Both the position numbers and the translations under genes were made by a program. From UBA5078 sp033721235 (lineage in GTDB: Bacteria > Pseudomonadota > Gammaproteobacteria > Pseudomonadales > Pseudohongiellaceae), in assembly GCA_033721235.1 (NCBI GenBank), contig JAWWAY010000006.1, forward strand, positions 102,327 through 166,326: a stretch of DNA of 64,000 nt. The letters run 5' to 3'. The stretch's first letter is position 1, and every line of letters begins with the position of its first letter. Below the pieces are notes generated by a model. That model was not told where the DNA came from, searched no databases, and worked only from the letters and a program-made list of their open reading frames with translations. Below, piece after piece: positions 44,666 through 52,595 of the stretch.

Positions 44666-45952
44666 TTGTTCTTTGAAAGACCTGATGGCGGTGAGACCGC
44701 CATCCTTGTGCATATTGCGTTGGACTCCGAGCTAGACCAGGAGGACCCGGTTGAATTTGAAGAACTGGTACGCTCGGCAGGAGCTAACCCTGTCGATTTT
44801 ATTAAGGGGTCTCGCAAAGCCCCCGATGCTGGCTATTTTGTCGGCTCGGGTAAGCTAGATGAGATTTCGGCTCTCGTGCAGGCGCACGAGGCAGATATTG
44901 TCCTTTTTAATCACGCCCTCTCTCCCAGTCAGGAACGCAATCTAGAGCGTTCATTACAATGTCGTGTCATGGACAGGACTGGTTTAATTCTTGATATCTT
45001 CGCTCAGCGCGCCCGTAGTTACGAGGGCAAGCTGCAAGTTGAGCTGGCTCAGCTGGAACATACCATCACGCGTTTGAAGCGGGGCTGGAGCCACCTTGAT
45101 AGGCAAAAAGGGGGTATTGGTCTTAAAGGGGCGGGTGAAACTCAGTTCGAGATGGACCAGCGTATGATTCGTCAGCGCATCAAGAATATCAATAAGAGCC
45201 TAGTGAAGGTTCGTAGTCAGCGCCAACAAGGTAGGCGCTCGAGACAACGGGCAGCGGTTCCCACTATCTCGCTTGTAGGTTATACCAATGCGGGTAAATC
45301 CAGTCTTTTCAATCGCTTATCTGGGGCTGATATTTACGCTGCGGATCAGTTGTTTGCGACTTTGGACTCTACTCTGAGGCGCATAGAGCTGCCTAATTTT
45401 GGTTCGGCTATTTTGGCTGATACAGTGGGCTTTATCAGCCATCTGCCCCATAAGTTGGTAGAGGCTTTTAGGGCGACGCTGGAGGAAACTACTCAGGCCT
45501 CATTGCTATTGCATGTGATTGACGTGTCCAATGAGCAGCATGAGTACTATGTTCAGCAGGTCAATGAAGTGCTAACGGAGATTGGGGCGGAAGAGATTCC
45601 CTGTCTGCGAGTGTATAACAAAATTGACCTGCTGGAGGATAGGCAGGCACGCTTAGAGCGTGATCAAGACGGCAAGCCTGCAAGAGTGTATTTGTCGGCC
45701 CGTAGTGGTGAGGGCAGTCAGTTGCTCCTCGATGCTATTAGTGAGCTCTTGGGCGAGGACGTCATTCAACATCAAATGCGGCTATCACCGAAGCAAGGTC
45801 GTCTGCGGGCTAGGTTATATGCAAAAGGCGCCGTCAAGCACGAAGAGGTCGGTCCCGATGGGGATTTAAACCTCGATATACAGCTGCCAAGACACGATCT
45901 CAACCGACTTTTGGTCGACGAGGGAATGACTTTGGAAGGTGTCGGTCTCTAA
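44666..45952 (+). CDS. hflX: GTPase HflX (ribosome-associated), TTG start
   Basis: The 428-residue protein has the N-terminal HflX domain (FVGSGKLDEI), the long helical hairpin with GGIGLKGAGETQFEMD, and the GTPase domain with GYTNAGKSSLF, DTVGFISHLP and NKIDL. It splits stalled 70S ribosomes during stress. The only sensible start is TTG 44666, with GAGGT 5 bases upstream: the product then begins MFFERPDGGE, exactly the family N-terminus. The rare start codon probably keeps expression low relative to hfq. It lies between hfq and hflK in the usual order. Confidence 0.95.
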   Translation: MFFERPDGGETAILVHIALDSELDQEDPVEFEELVRSAGANPVDFIKGSRKAPDAGYFVGSGKLDEISALVQAHEADIVLFNHALSPSQERNLERSLQCRVMDRTGLILDIFAQRARSYEGKLQVELAQLEHTITRLKRGWSHLDRQKGGIGLKGAGETQFEMDQRMIRQRIKNINKSLVKVRSQRQQGRRSRQRAAVPTISLVGYTNAGKSSLFNRLSGADIYAADQLFATLDSTLRRIELPNFGSAILADTVGFISHLPHKLVEAFRATLEETTQASLLLHVIDVSNEQHEYYVQQVNEVLTEIGAEEIPCLRVYNKIDLLEDRQARLERDQDGKPARVYLSARSGEGSQLLLDAISELLGEDVIQHQMRLSPKQGRLRARLYAKGAVKHEEVGPDGDLNLDIQLPRHDLNRLLVDEGMTLEGVGL

Positions 45953-46063
45953 GAAAGGGGCTCTTAGGAGCATCCGCATTCAAAAGCTCGGAAAACACTG
46001 GGTAAGTAAGCAAATTTTCGTTAAAATCACCCTCCGGATTTAGGTATGGGTATGGAGTAGCCA

Positions 46064-47239
46064 ATGGCTTGGAATGAACCTGGAAACAACGGCAAAGATA
46101 GAGATCCTTGGGGAGGTCGCAATGATGACCAAGGGCCACCTGATATTGACGAAATAATTAAGTCGGTTTCACGTAAGCTCAATGGCTTATTTGGTGGTGG
46201 TAAATCGGGGCAGGGCTCTGGCGGTGCGGGAGGCTCAGGCTTCTCATCTGGCCTGTTCGGTGGCGTCATCGTATTGTTGATTGTTATTTGGGCTGCCGGC
46301 GGTATTTATTCCCTGGATGAGTCAGAGCGCGGCGTTGTTATGCGCTTGGGTAAATTGCAGGATGACGTTGTGCAGCCTGGTTTGAACTGGAACCCTCCTC
46401 TCATCGACTCTGTGGAAAAGGTTAACGTCACACAGGTTAAAACGAGAGAGTACACCAGAGATATGCTCACTACAGATGAGAATATCGTAACAGTCTCTAT
46501 CGAAATTCAATACATCATTGAGGACCCCGCCAAGTTCGTCGTGGTGGTAAGAGACCCTGAGTTGAGCTTGGATAACGCAGCAGAATCGGCCATTCGCCAC
46601 GTTGTGGGGGGAACGCCGATGAACCGTGTTCTCACGGAAGGTCGAGCTGATGTAGCAGCGGAAATCAGAGAGCGCTTGCAGCGTTATATGACCAGTTATG
46701 ATTCTGGTATTTCGGTAAATCAGGTGTTGGTGCGCGATGCGCGTCCGCCACAGGCCGTTCAAGGCGCGTTTAATGACGTAATTAAGGCGCGAGAAGACGA
46801 GCAGAGAGTTCAGAACGAAGCTCTGGCATATGCCAATAGGGTGATTCCAGTTGCTCGTGGTGAGGCTCAACGTATTATCGAACAGGCTAATGCTTATCGT
46901 GACGAGGTGATTGCGCGTGCCGAAGGTGAGGCATCGCGATTCGAACAGCTTCTCGGCGAGTATGAAAAATCTCCTCAGGTAATGAGAGATCGTCTCTATA
47001 TCGACGCAATGCAGTCCGTGTTTGGTAGTACCAGCAAGGTCTTGGTCGATGTTGAGGGCGGCAACAATATGTTCTACGTGCCTCTGGATAAAATTATGCA
47101 ACAGTCCCAAAGCGACAGTGCTCCGGTACCCTTGACGCCGCAACAGGTGCGAGAGTTGTCCCAGCAAGTGGCGAGAGACTTACAGTCAGCCTCGACTGAC
47201 CGACGCGTTCAATCTAGCACTGGAAGGGGAGTACGCTAA
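46064..47239 (+). CDS. hflK: Membrane protease regulator HflK
   Basis: The 391-residue protein has a Gly/Asp-rich cytoplasmic N-terminus (MAWNEPGNNGKDRDPWG and GQGSGGAGG), one membrane helix (about 65-85), and an SPFH/band-7 domain followed by a coiled coil (about 250-330). Together with HflC it forms the large periplasmic cage that encloses FtsH and limits its membrane proteolysis. GGAG lies 6 bases before the start. The stop is directly followed by the hflC ATG without a gap. Confidence 0.95.
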   Translation: MAWNEPGNNGKDRDPWGGRNDDQGPPDIDEIIKSVSRKLNGLFGGGKSGQGSGGAGGSGFSSGLFGGVIVLLIVIWAAGGIYSLDESERGVVMRLGKLQDDVVQPGLNWNPPLIDSVEKVNVTQVKTREYTRDMLTTDENIVTVSIEIQYIIEDPAKFVVVVRDPELSLDNAAESAIRHVVGGTPMNRVLTEGRADVAAEIRERLQRYMTSYDSGISVNQVLVRDARPPQAVQGAFNDVIKAREDEQRVQNEALAYANRVIPVARGEAQRIIEQANAYRDEVIARAEGEASRFEQLLGEYEKSPQVMRDRLYIDAMQSVFGSTSKVLVDVEGGNNMFYVPLDKIMQQSQSDSAPVPLTPQQVRELSQQVARDLQSASTDRRVQSSTGRGVR

Positions 47240-48106
47240 ATGAAAAATACATTTGCCCTATTGGTCATTCTTATTTTTTTCCTAGCAGCGTCGAGCTCTT
47301 TGTTTGTTGTAAAAGAAACTGAGCGTGCGATATTGCTGCGTTTCGGTGAAGTGCAGCAGGCGGACATAGAACCAGGCCTACACGTTAAAATTCCTTGGGT
47401 GAACACAGTGCGTAAGTTTGATGGACGCATACTCACCATTACTGCGGATGCCCAAAGCTTTTTGACCCTAGAGCAAAAAGCGCTAGTGGTAGATTCTTTT
47501 GCCAAATGGCGAATAGTCGATGTGTCTAGGTATTACACTGCAAACGGTGGTGATGAGTTGCGAGCCACAAGAAACTTGTCGCAACGAATTAACAATGGTT
47601 TGCGCGACAAGTTTGGTGAGCGAGACTTGCAGGAAGTGGTTTCTGGTGAGCGTGACTTGCTAATGGAAGAGCTCACGAGAGAGCTGAATACTACCGTGGC
47701 GCAAGAGTACGGCATTGAAGTTATCGATGTTCGCGTAAAGCAGATCGAACTGCCCGCCGATGTGCGCTCCTCTGTTTATGAGCGTATGGCCTCTGAAAGA
47801 CAACGTGAAGCACAGCAGCTTCGCTCCAGAGGTAATGAGCTAGCCATCGGTATCGAAGCTGATGCAGATCGCCAAGAGGCTGTATTATTGGTAGAAGCTT
47901 ATCGTGATGCAGAGCGCATTCGCGGTGAAGGCGATGCGATTGCAGCTTCCACGTATGCAGAGGCGTTCTCTAAGAATGAGGAGTTTTATGCATTCACACG
48001 AAGCCTAAACTCCTATCGTGAAAGCTTCTCCGATAAAGGTGATGTTTTATTGGTCGATCCGAAGAGCGATTACTTTAAGTATTTGCGCGGTAGCGACGTA
48101 CAGTAA
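47240..48106 (+). CDS. hflC: Membrane protease regulator HflC
   Basis: The 288-residue SPFH protein has an N-terminal membrane helix (LLVILIFFLAASSSLFVV, about 4-21), a band-7 domain starting VKETERAILLRFGEV, and a long helical part (RQREAQQLRSRGNE and GEGDAIAASTYAEAF). It is the partner of HflK in the FtsH-enclosing complex. It is immediately adjacent to hflK, so translation is coupled. It ends the hfq-hflX-hflK-hflC set; a terminator-like hairpin follows within 50 bp. Confidence 0.96.
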   Translation: MKNTFALLVILIFFLAASSSLFVVKETERAILLRFGEVQQADIEPGLHVKIPWVNTVRKFDGRILTITADAQSFLTLEQKALVVDSFAKWRIVDVSRYYTANGGDELRATRNLSQRINNGLRDKFGERDLQEVVSGERDLLMEELTRELNTTVAQEYGIEVIDVRVKQIELPADVRSSVYERMASERQREAQQLRSRGNELAIGIEADADRQEAVLLVEAYRDAERIRGEGDAIAASTYAEAFSKNEEFYAFTRSLNSYRESFSDKGDVLLVDPKSDYFKYLRGSDVQ

Positions 48107-48123
48107 GCGAGTATTGACTTCAG

Positions 48124-48154
48124 ACCAGCAGTAAGAGTCTTGCTGCTGGTTTTT
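48124..48154 (+). terminator. Rho-independent terminator after hflC
   Basis: The stem ACCAGCAG/CTGCTGGT (48124-48131 with 48143-48150) has an 11-base loop and is followed by TTTT. It separates hflC from hisZ; leakage is likely because the T-run is broken. Confidence 0.75.
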
Positions 48155-48206
48155 GCTTGTCTGGGGAACAGACAATTAGAAGATTAAATTAATGAAGGGC
48201 CAGAAC

Positions 48207-49400
48207 ATGTCAGCCAGTGATAGATGGTTGCTTCCAGAGGGTGTGGAAGAAATTTTGCCGAGTGAGGCCGCACGTCTGGAGACGTTGCGTCGTGAACTAT
48301 TAGATTTGTATTCTAGTTGGGGTTACGAGCTGGTAATCACCCCCTTGATTGAATACTTAGACTCTCTGCTGGTGGGCTCATCTCATGATCTGGATTTGCA
48401 CACTTTTAAACTGACTGATCAATTAAGTGGTCGTTTAATGGGGCTGCGCGCGGATATTACCCCTCAGGTCGCGCGTATCGATGCCAATAGACTTGTGCAT
48501 CAAGACAGTAAAGATCATGATGTTTCGCGCCTGTGTTACGCCGATAATGTGGTCCATACCAAGCCGCGAGCACTGCTGAGCTCTAGAGTGCCTATTCGCA
48601 TAGGCGCCGAGCTATTCGGCCATGCAGGAGTGGGCTGTGATATCGAGCTTATTGGTTTGATGTATGAAACTCTGCGTATCGCCGATGTTGGTTCTATTCA
48701 TATTGTGCTTGGTCACGTTGGTATTTTCAGAAGCCTCATCAACGCCGCTGATGTGAGCGAGGAAGTCGAGGCCGAGTTGTTTAGCGCCATGCAGCGTAAA
48801 GCTTATGGTGAGCTGGACGGTTTGCTGGAAGAGCGCATAGAAAACATTGAGATTCGCCAGATGTTGGCAGACTTATCACGCTTAAGTGGCGACGAGAGTG
48901 TCCTAGATAAAGCCTTGGACAGGTTTGCTGGGGCCCCAGAAACGGTAAAGCAGGAGCTGGCGGAATTAGAATCCATAGCAAAAGGTATTAAGGCGCGAAT
49001 TCCCGAGCTTAGCTTGGGCTTCGACCTGTGCGAACTACGTGGTTACGAATATCACACCGGCATCGTTTTTGCCGCGTATACGCCGGGCTATGGCCAGGCG
49101 CTCGCTCAGGGTGGGCGCTTTAATGACATCGGGAAAGTATTTGGCTTGGCGCGACCTGCCTCGGGCTTCGATTCGGACCTGAAAGTTATTGCGCGTTTGA
49201 GTAAGCGCGACTTTACTGGCGCCAAGGCCATTGCCGCGCCATGGAACGATGATTTAGCCCTAGCTCAATTAATTAAAGAGCTGCGTCAACAGGGGCAGAG
49301 AGTCATTGTTCAGTTCGATGCAGGCGTCGCGTTGAGCCGAGCTGACTATGACCGACAGATTATTAAAGATAATGAAAAGTGGCAGGTAAGCCCGCTATAG
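48207..49400 (+). CDS. hisZ: ATP phosphoribosyltransferase regulatory subunit HisZ
   Basis: The 397-residue protein is a histidyl-tRNA-synthetase-like protein without aminoacylation. It begins DRWLLPEGVEEILPSEA, contains class II motif-2-like segments (LRADITPQVARID; RYSD replaced by LCYADNV) and ends before the anticodon domain. HisZ pairs with the short form of HisG to start histidine synthesis. The start is taken as ATG 48207, matching the family; ATG 48192, five codons earlier, is possible. It precedes purA by 63 bp, the Pseudomonas-type order. Confidence 0.94.
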   Translation: MSASDRWLLPEGVEEILPSEAARLETLRRELLDLYSSWGYELVITPLIEYLDSLLVGSSHDLDLHTFKLTDQLSGRLMGLRADITPQVARIDANRLVHQDSKDHDVSRLCYADNVVHTKPRALLSSRVPIRIGAELFGHAGVGCDIELIGLMYETLRIADVGSIHIVLGHVGIFRSLINAADVSEEVEAELFSAMQRKAYGELDGLLEERIENIEIRQMLADLSRLSGDESVLDKALDRFAGAPETVKQELAELESIAKGIKARIPELSLGFDLCELRGYEYHTGIVFAAYTPGYGQALAQGGRFNDIGKVFGLARPASGFDSDLKVIARLSKRDFTGAKAIAAPWNDDLALAQLIKELRQQGQRVIVQFDAGVALSRADYDRQIIKDNEKWQVSPL

Positions 49401-49463
49401 GTTGTCGAGCGCACTAGGCGTAAGACGACGTGAATTGAATCAAATATAGAGAAGAGCGCAAAA

Positions 49464-50756
49464 ATGGGTAGAAGTGTTGTAGTGTTGGGTACGCAATGGG
49501 GCGATGAGGGCAAAGGTAAAATTGTCGATTTGCTAACAGAGCAGGCGGCAGTAGTTTCTCGTTTTCAGGGCGGCCACAATGCGGGCCACACTCTGGTAAT
49601 TAAAGGCGAGAAAACAGTATTGCACTTACTGCCATCGGGCATTCTGCGTGACGGTGTTACATGCGTCATTGGTAATGGCGTTGTACTTAGTCTTTCTGCG
49701 TTAATGAGTGAAATTGAAAAGCTGGAAGAGCGTCAAATCTCTGTGCGCCCCAAACTAAAAATCAGTGCTTCCTGCCCGCTAATTCTGCCTTCGCATGTCG
49801 CCTTAGATCAGGCTCGGGAAGTGCGTCTTGGCAATGAAAAAATCGGAACGACAGGGCGCGGCATTGGCCCTGCGTATGAAGATAAAGTTGCGCGACGTGG
49901 AATACGCGTTGGAGAATTGTTTAACCCAGAGCATTTCGCCGAACGTCTGAAAGAAGTAACCGAATACCATAACTTCATGCTGAAGAATTACTACGGCTGT
50001 GAAGAAGTGTCCTATGAAGAGACACTGGCTGAAATCACTAAGCTTGCTGAGCAAATTAAGCCGATGGTGAGCGATACGATTGAGATACTTCATGGCCATC
50101 GTAAGGCTAAAGACAATATTCTATTCGAGGGTGCCCAAGGCTCCTTGCTCGATATTGATCACGGCACTTACCCCTATGTCACTTCGTCCAATACCACTGC
50201 TGGCGGAACGGCTACGGGAAGCGGTTTCGGGCCTTTGTACTTAGACTATGTACTAGGTATTACGAAGGCTTATACAACGCGAGTAGGTTCAGGGCCATTC
50301 CCCACTGAGCTTTTTGACGATGTCGGTGCTCATTTGGCTGACGTCGGTATGGAAAAGGGAGCGACAACGGGGCGTCCTCGCCGCTGTGGTTGGTTTGATG
50401 CGGCAGCCGTTAGGCTCGCAATAAGAATCAATAGTGTATCGGGTATTTGCCTCACTAAACTGGATGTGTTGGACGGGCTGGATACCATCAAGGTTTGTAC
50501 CGGTTATAAAGGTGTCGATTTTGATGCCTCTTCCACATTAATGAATCTCGATAGCTGTCAGAACCTAGAGCCTGTCTATGTCGAATTGCCCGGCTGGAAA
50601 GAGTCTACCTTTGGCGCTAAAAGTATTGATGAGCTGCCAGAAAATGCCAAGGCCTATATCCGTTATATCGAGCAAACGATCGAAGCGCCAGTCGATATTA
50701 TTTCCACGGGACCTGATCGCGAAGAGACTATTATTCTTCGTCACCCTTTCGCCTAA
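49464..50756 (+). CDS. purA: Adenylosuccinate synthetase
   Basis: The 430-residue enzyme joins IMP and aspartate using GTP. Signatures are VVLGTQWGDEGKGKIVD at the N-terminus, the GHNAGHTLV histidine loop, TTGRGIGPAYEDK, GAQGSLLDIDHGTYP and TRVGSGPFPTEL. Length is normal for the family. It ends the conserved housekeeping block; downstream is a 500-bp stretch with one possible small gene. Confidence 0.97.
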   Translation: MGRSVVVLGTQWGDEGKGKIVDLLTEQAAVVSRFQGGHNAGHTLVIKGEKTVLHLLPSGILRDGVTCVIGNGVVLSLSALMSEIEKLEERQISVRPKLKISASCPLILPSHVALDQAREVRLGNEKIGTTGRGIGPAYEDKVARRGIRVGELFNPEHFAERLKEVTEYHNFMLKNYYGCEEVSYEETLAEITKLAEQIKPMVSDTIEILHGHRKAKDNILFEGAQGSLLDIDHGTYPYVTSSNTTAGGTATGSGFGPLYLDYVLGITKAYTTRVGSGPFPTELFDDVGAHLADVGMEKGATTGRPRRCGWFDAAAVRLAIRINSVSGICLTKLDVLDGLDTIKVCTGYKGVDFDASSTLMNLDSCQNLEPVYVELPGWKESTFGAKSIDELPENAKAYIRYIEQTIEAPVDIISTGPDREETIILRHPFA

Positions 50757-50783
50757 GAGCTAGTAAACTTCTAGCCTGTGCTG

Positions 50784-50825
50784 AATATGAAGTCGGTAAT
50801 TGATTTGTTTTATTGACTTCATATT
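50784..50825. repeat. Inverted repeat after purA
   Basis: Arms AATATGAAGTC and GACTTCATATT (50784-50794 and 50815-50825) are perfect over 11 bp around a 20-base spacer. There is no T-run, so it is more like a binding site or an mRNA 3' hairpin than an intrinsic terminator. Confidence 0.7.
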
Positions 50826-50878
50826 AGCACCGCTGTAGCTTTAATACTGCAAAGTGAAATAGCGGAGTTTGATTCGAA

Positions 50879-51055
50879 ATGGCTTGGACTTGTGAAGTGT
50901 CTCGTCAACACTGTGATGTTGATGTGATAGTAACAGTCAAGAGCCTTAAGAAAGTATCCTGGCAACATAAGAACATAGAAGAAAAGATCAGGACGAAACT
51001 GGCTGAGTTTGCAAGTGAGATCGAAAGTTTCAAAAGATTGCGTAGTTCCGATTAA
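50879..51055 (+). CDS. Possible small protein of 58 residues
   Basis: A short rightward frame begins MAWTCEVSRQHCDVDV and continues through VTVKSLKKVSW and a charged helix (EEKIRTKLAEFASEIES) to KRLRSSD. The amphipathic helix and the Cys/His cluster near the start look like a real protein. GGAG occurs about 11 bases upstream, a little far. An overlapping leftward frame (50819-51067) is longer but low in charge and rich in Phe/Leu/Ser, as antisense shadows usually are. I recognise no family. Confidence 0.45.
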   Translation: MAWTCEVSRQHCDVDVIVTVKSLKKVSWQHKNIEEKIRTKLAEFASEIESFKRLRSSD

Positions 51056-51254
51056 TACGGAGATCAATCGCCTGCCTTTATTGTTGTCGAGGCTATTGCC
51101 TTGAGGAAAGTGATAGTCGCTAATATGCGATTACACTATTCCTGTGCCTGTTTTTGAATCTATTCAATATCGCAACAGGAGACCCTTTCTCCTAGACACT
51201 CCACGTTCACGAATTTGTTTTGTATATGCTGTCCTGACATGGAGGATATAGGGT

Positions 51255-52457
51255 ATGAGTATGGCTGATAGACGTCTCCTCATTTTAGATGATGAAGCCG
51301 AGGTTGGGCGTATTATTGGGCTTATTGCAGAAGGGGCTGGCTTCGAATGGCGCTCCACTACTCAGCCTGATGAATTCTTTGATGAGCTGGATACGTGGCA
51401 GCCTACCCATTTGGCTATCGACTTGATGATGCCTGAAATGGACGGCGTGCAAGTGATGCGTCAGTTATCCGAACGGGGCTGCAAGTGCCGGGTAGTGATC
51501 ACGAGTGGCGTGGGGTCTCGCGTAATGGACGCCGCTATGCGCTCTGGCGTTGAGCACGGTTTAGATGTGCGGGGTGTCGTTCCTAAGCCTTTTTCTGCAT
51601 TAACCCTCAGAGTACTCCTATTGGACGAGCCCGATGATTGGCCTAGCGCCCCGGATGCTCAGGACGACTCTATAGAGGCCGAAGCCGGGCAAGACTTTGT
51701 TTCTCAATCGAGTTCGCGCAAAAAGGCTGTCCTCGACAAACAATTTTCTCTTTTCTATCAGCCAAAACTAGAGGCAGGAAGTGCCGCTCTCTCCGGTTTT
51801 GAGGCATTGGTGCAACTAACGGGTATAAACCGGTCACCTGATCGGCCGGGAAAAATAATCGACGAACTGGATATGGGCGATGCAGAGTCTGGCTTTACGG
51901 CTTCAGTTCTCAATCAAAGTATCGCATGGCTTGGTAAGAACTTTGAGCACTCTGATGTAAGCTTGTCCTTGAATATTTCAGTTGCACAATTGCTTTCTCC
52001 CGTTTTTTTAAAAGAATTGCTGAACAGCTGCGAAAAGAATCATGTGGAAACTAAGCGCATTATTATTGAGCTTAATGAGACCAGTGCTATGGAGGATCCG
52101 ACGCGCTCTTTGGATGCACTGACGCGTTTTAGAGTCAAAGGATTTCAATTATCATTAGATGACTTTGGCACGGGTTATTCGTCCATGGTGCAACTGGTAC
52201 GCTTGCCATTTTCCGAGATCAAAGTAGACGCCTCTTTTGTGCGCGAAGCGCTCACATCAGCAGAATCGAAAGCGATTGTGAAATCTATAATTGAGCTGGG
52301 TCATAGTCTTGACCTAGCGGTGACGGCAGAGGGTGTTGAGGATGCGCAAAGCGCTCAGTTATTGGAATCGCTTAAGTGTGATTTTCTTCAGGGCGAGTAT
52401 ATCGCTGCGGCCATGACGGGCGATGAGGTACTGAATTGGTTGGCTGGGCGTGATTAG
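51255..52457 (+). CDS. Response regulator with EAL c-di-GMP phosphodiesterase output
   Basis: The 400-residue protein has a receiver domain (about 5-125) with LILDDEAE, phospho-Asp in LAIDLMMPEMDG, TSG and the lysine in VPKPFS. The C-terminal EAL domain (about 155-395) keeps the catalytic set: GFEALVQL, SLNISV, IIELNET, LDDFGTGYSS, EIKVDASFV and TAEGVE. Hydrolysis of c-di-GMP controlled by phosphorylation is expected. The loop after EAL is altered (TGINRSPDRPG), so substrate or Mg handling may differ. No kinase is adjacent; the orphan hybrid kinase at 9461-12934 is one candidate in the window. The start follows AGGG. Confidence 0.9.
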   Translation: MSMADRRLLILDDEAEVGRIIGLIAEGAGFEWRSTTQPDEFFDELDTWQPTHLAIDLMMPEMDGVQVMRQLSERGCKCRVVITSGVGSRVMDAAMRSGVEHGLDVRGVVPKPFSALTLRVLLLDEPDDWPSAPDAQDDSIEAEAGQDFVSQSSSRKKAVLDKQFSLFYQPKLEAGSAALSGFEALVQLTGINRSPDRPGKIIDELDMGDAESGFTASVLNQSIAWLGKNFEHSDVSLSLNISVAQLLSPVFLKELLNSCEKNHVETKRIIIELNETSAMEDPTRSLDALTRFRVKGFQLSLDDFGTGYSSMVQLVRLPFSEIKVDASFVREALTSAESKAIVKSIIELGHSLDLAVTAEGVEDAQSAQLLESLKCDFLQGEYIAAAMTGDEVLNWLAGRD

Positions 52458-52595
52458 GATTTTACCCCGTCGTTTACCCTACTTTTCTACTCCCTAAATT
52501 GATTGGCACTTGTATTCGGTGCCGCTTTACTAAAGAGTAGTAAGCATTGTGGATGAGTCTCTCATACCGCTCTATTAGCTTTATTGTGGAAAACT

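Noticed and set aside
50819..51067. 82-codon leftward frame after purA
   Set aside because: No ribosome site, composition typical of an antisense shadow, and it covers the better-looking rightward 58-residue frame.
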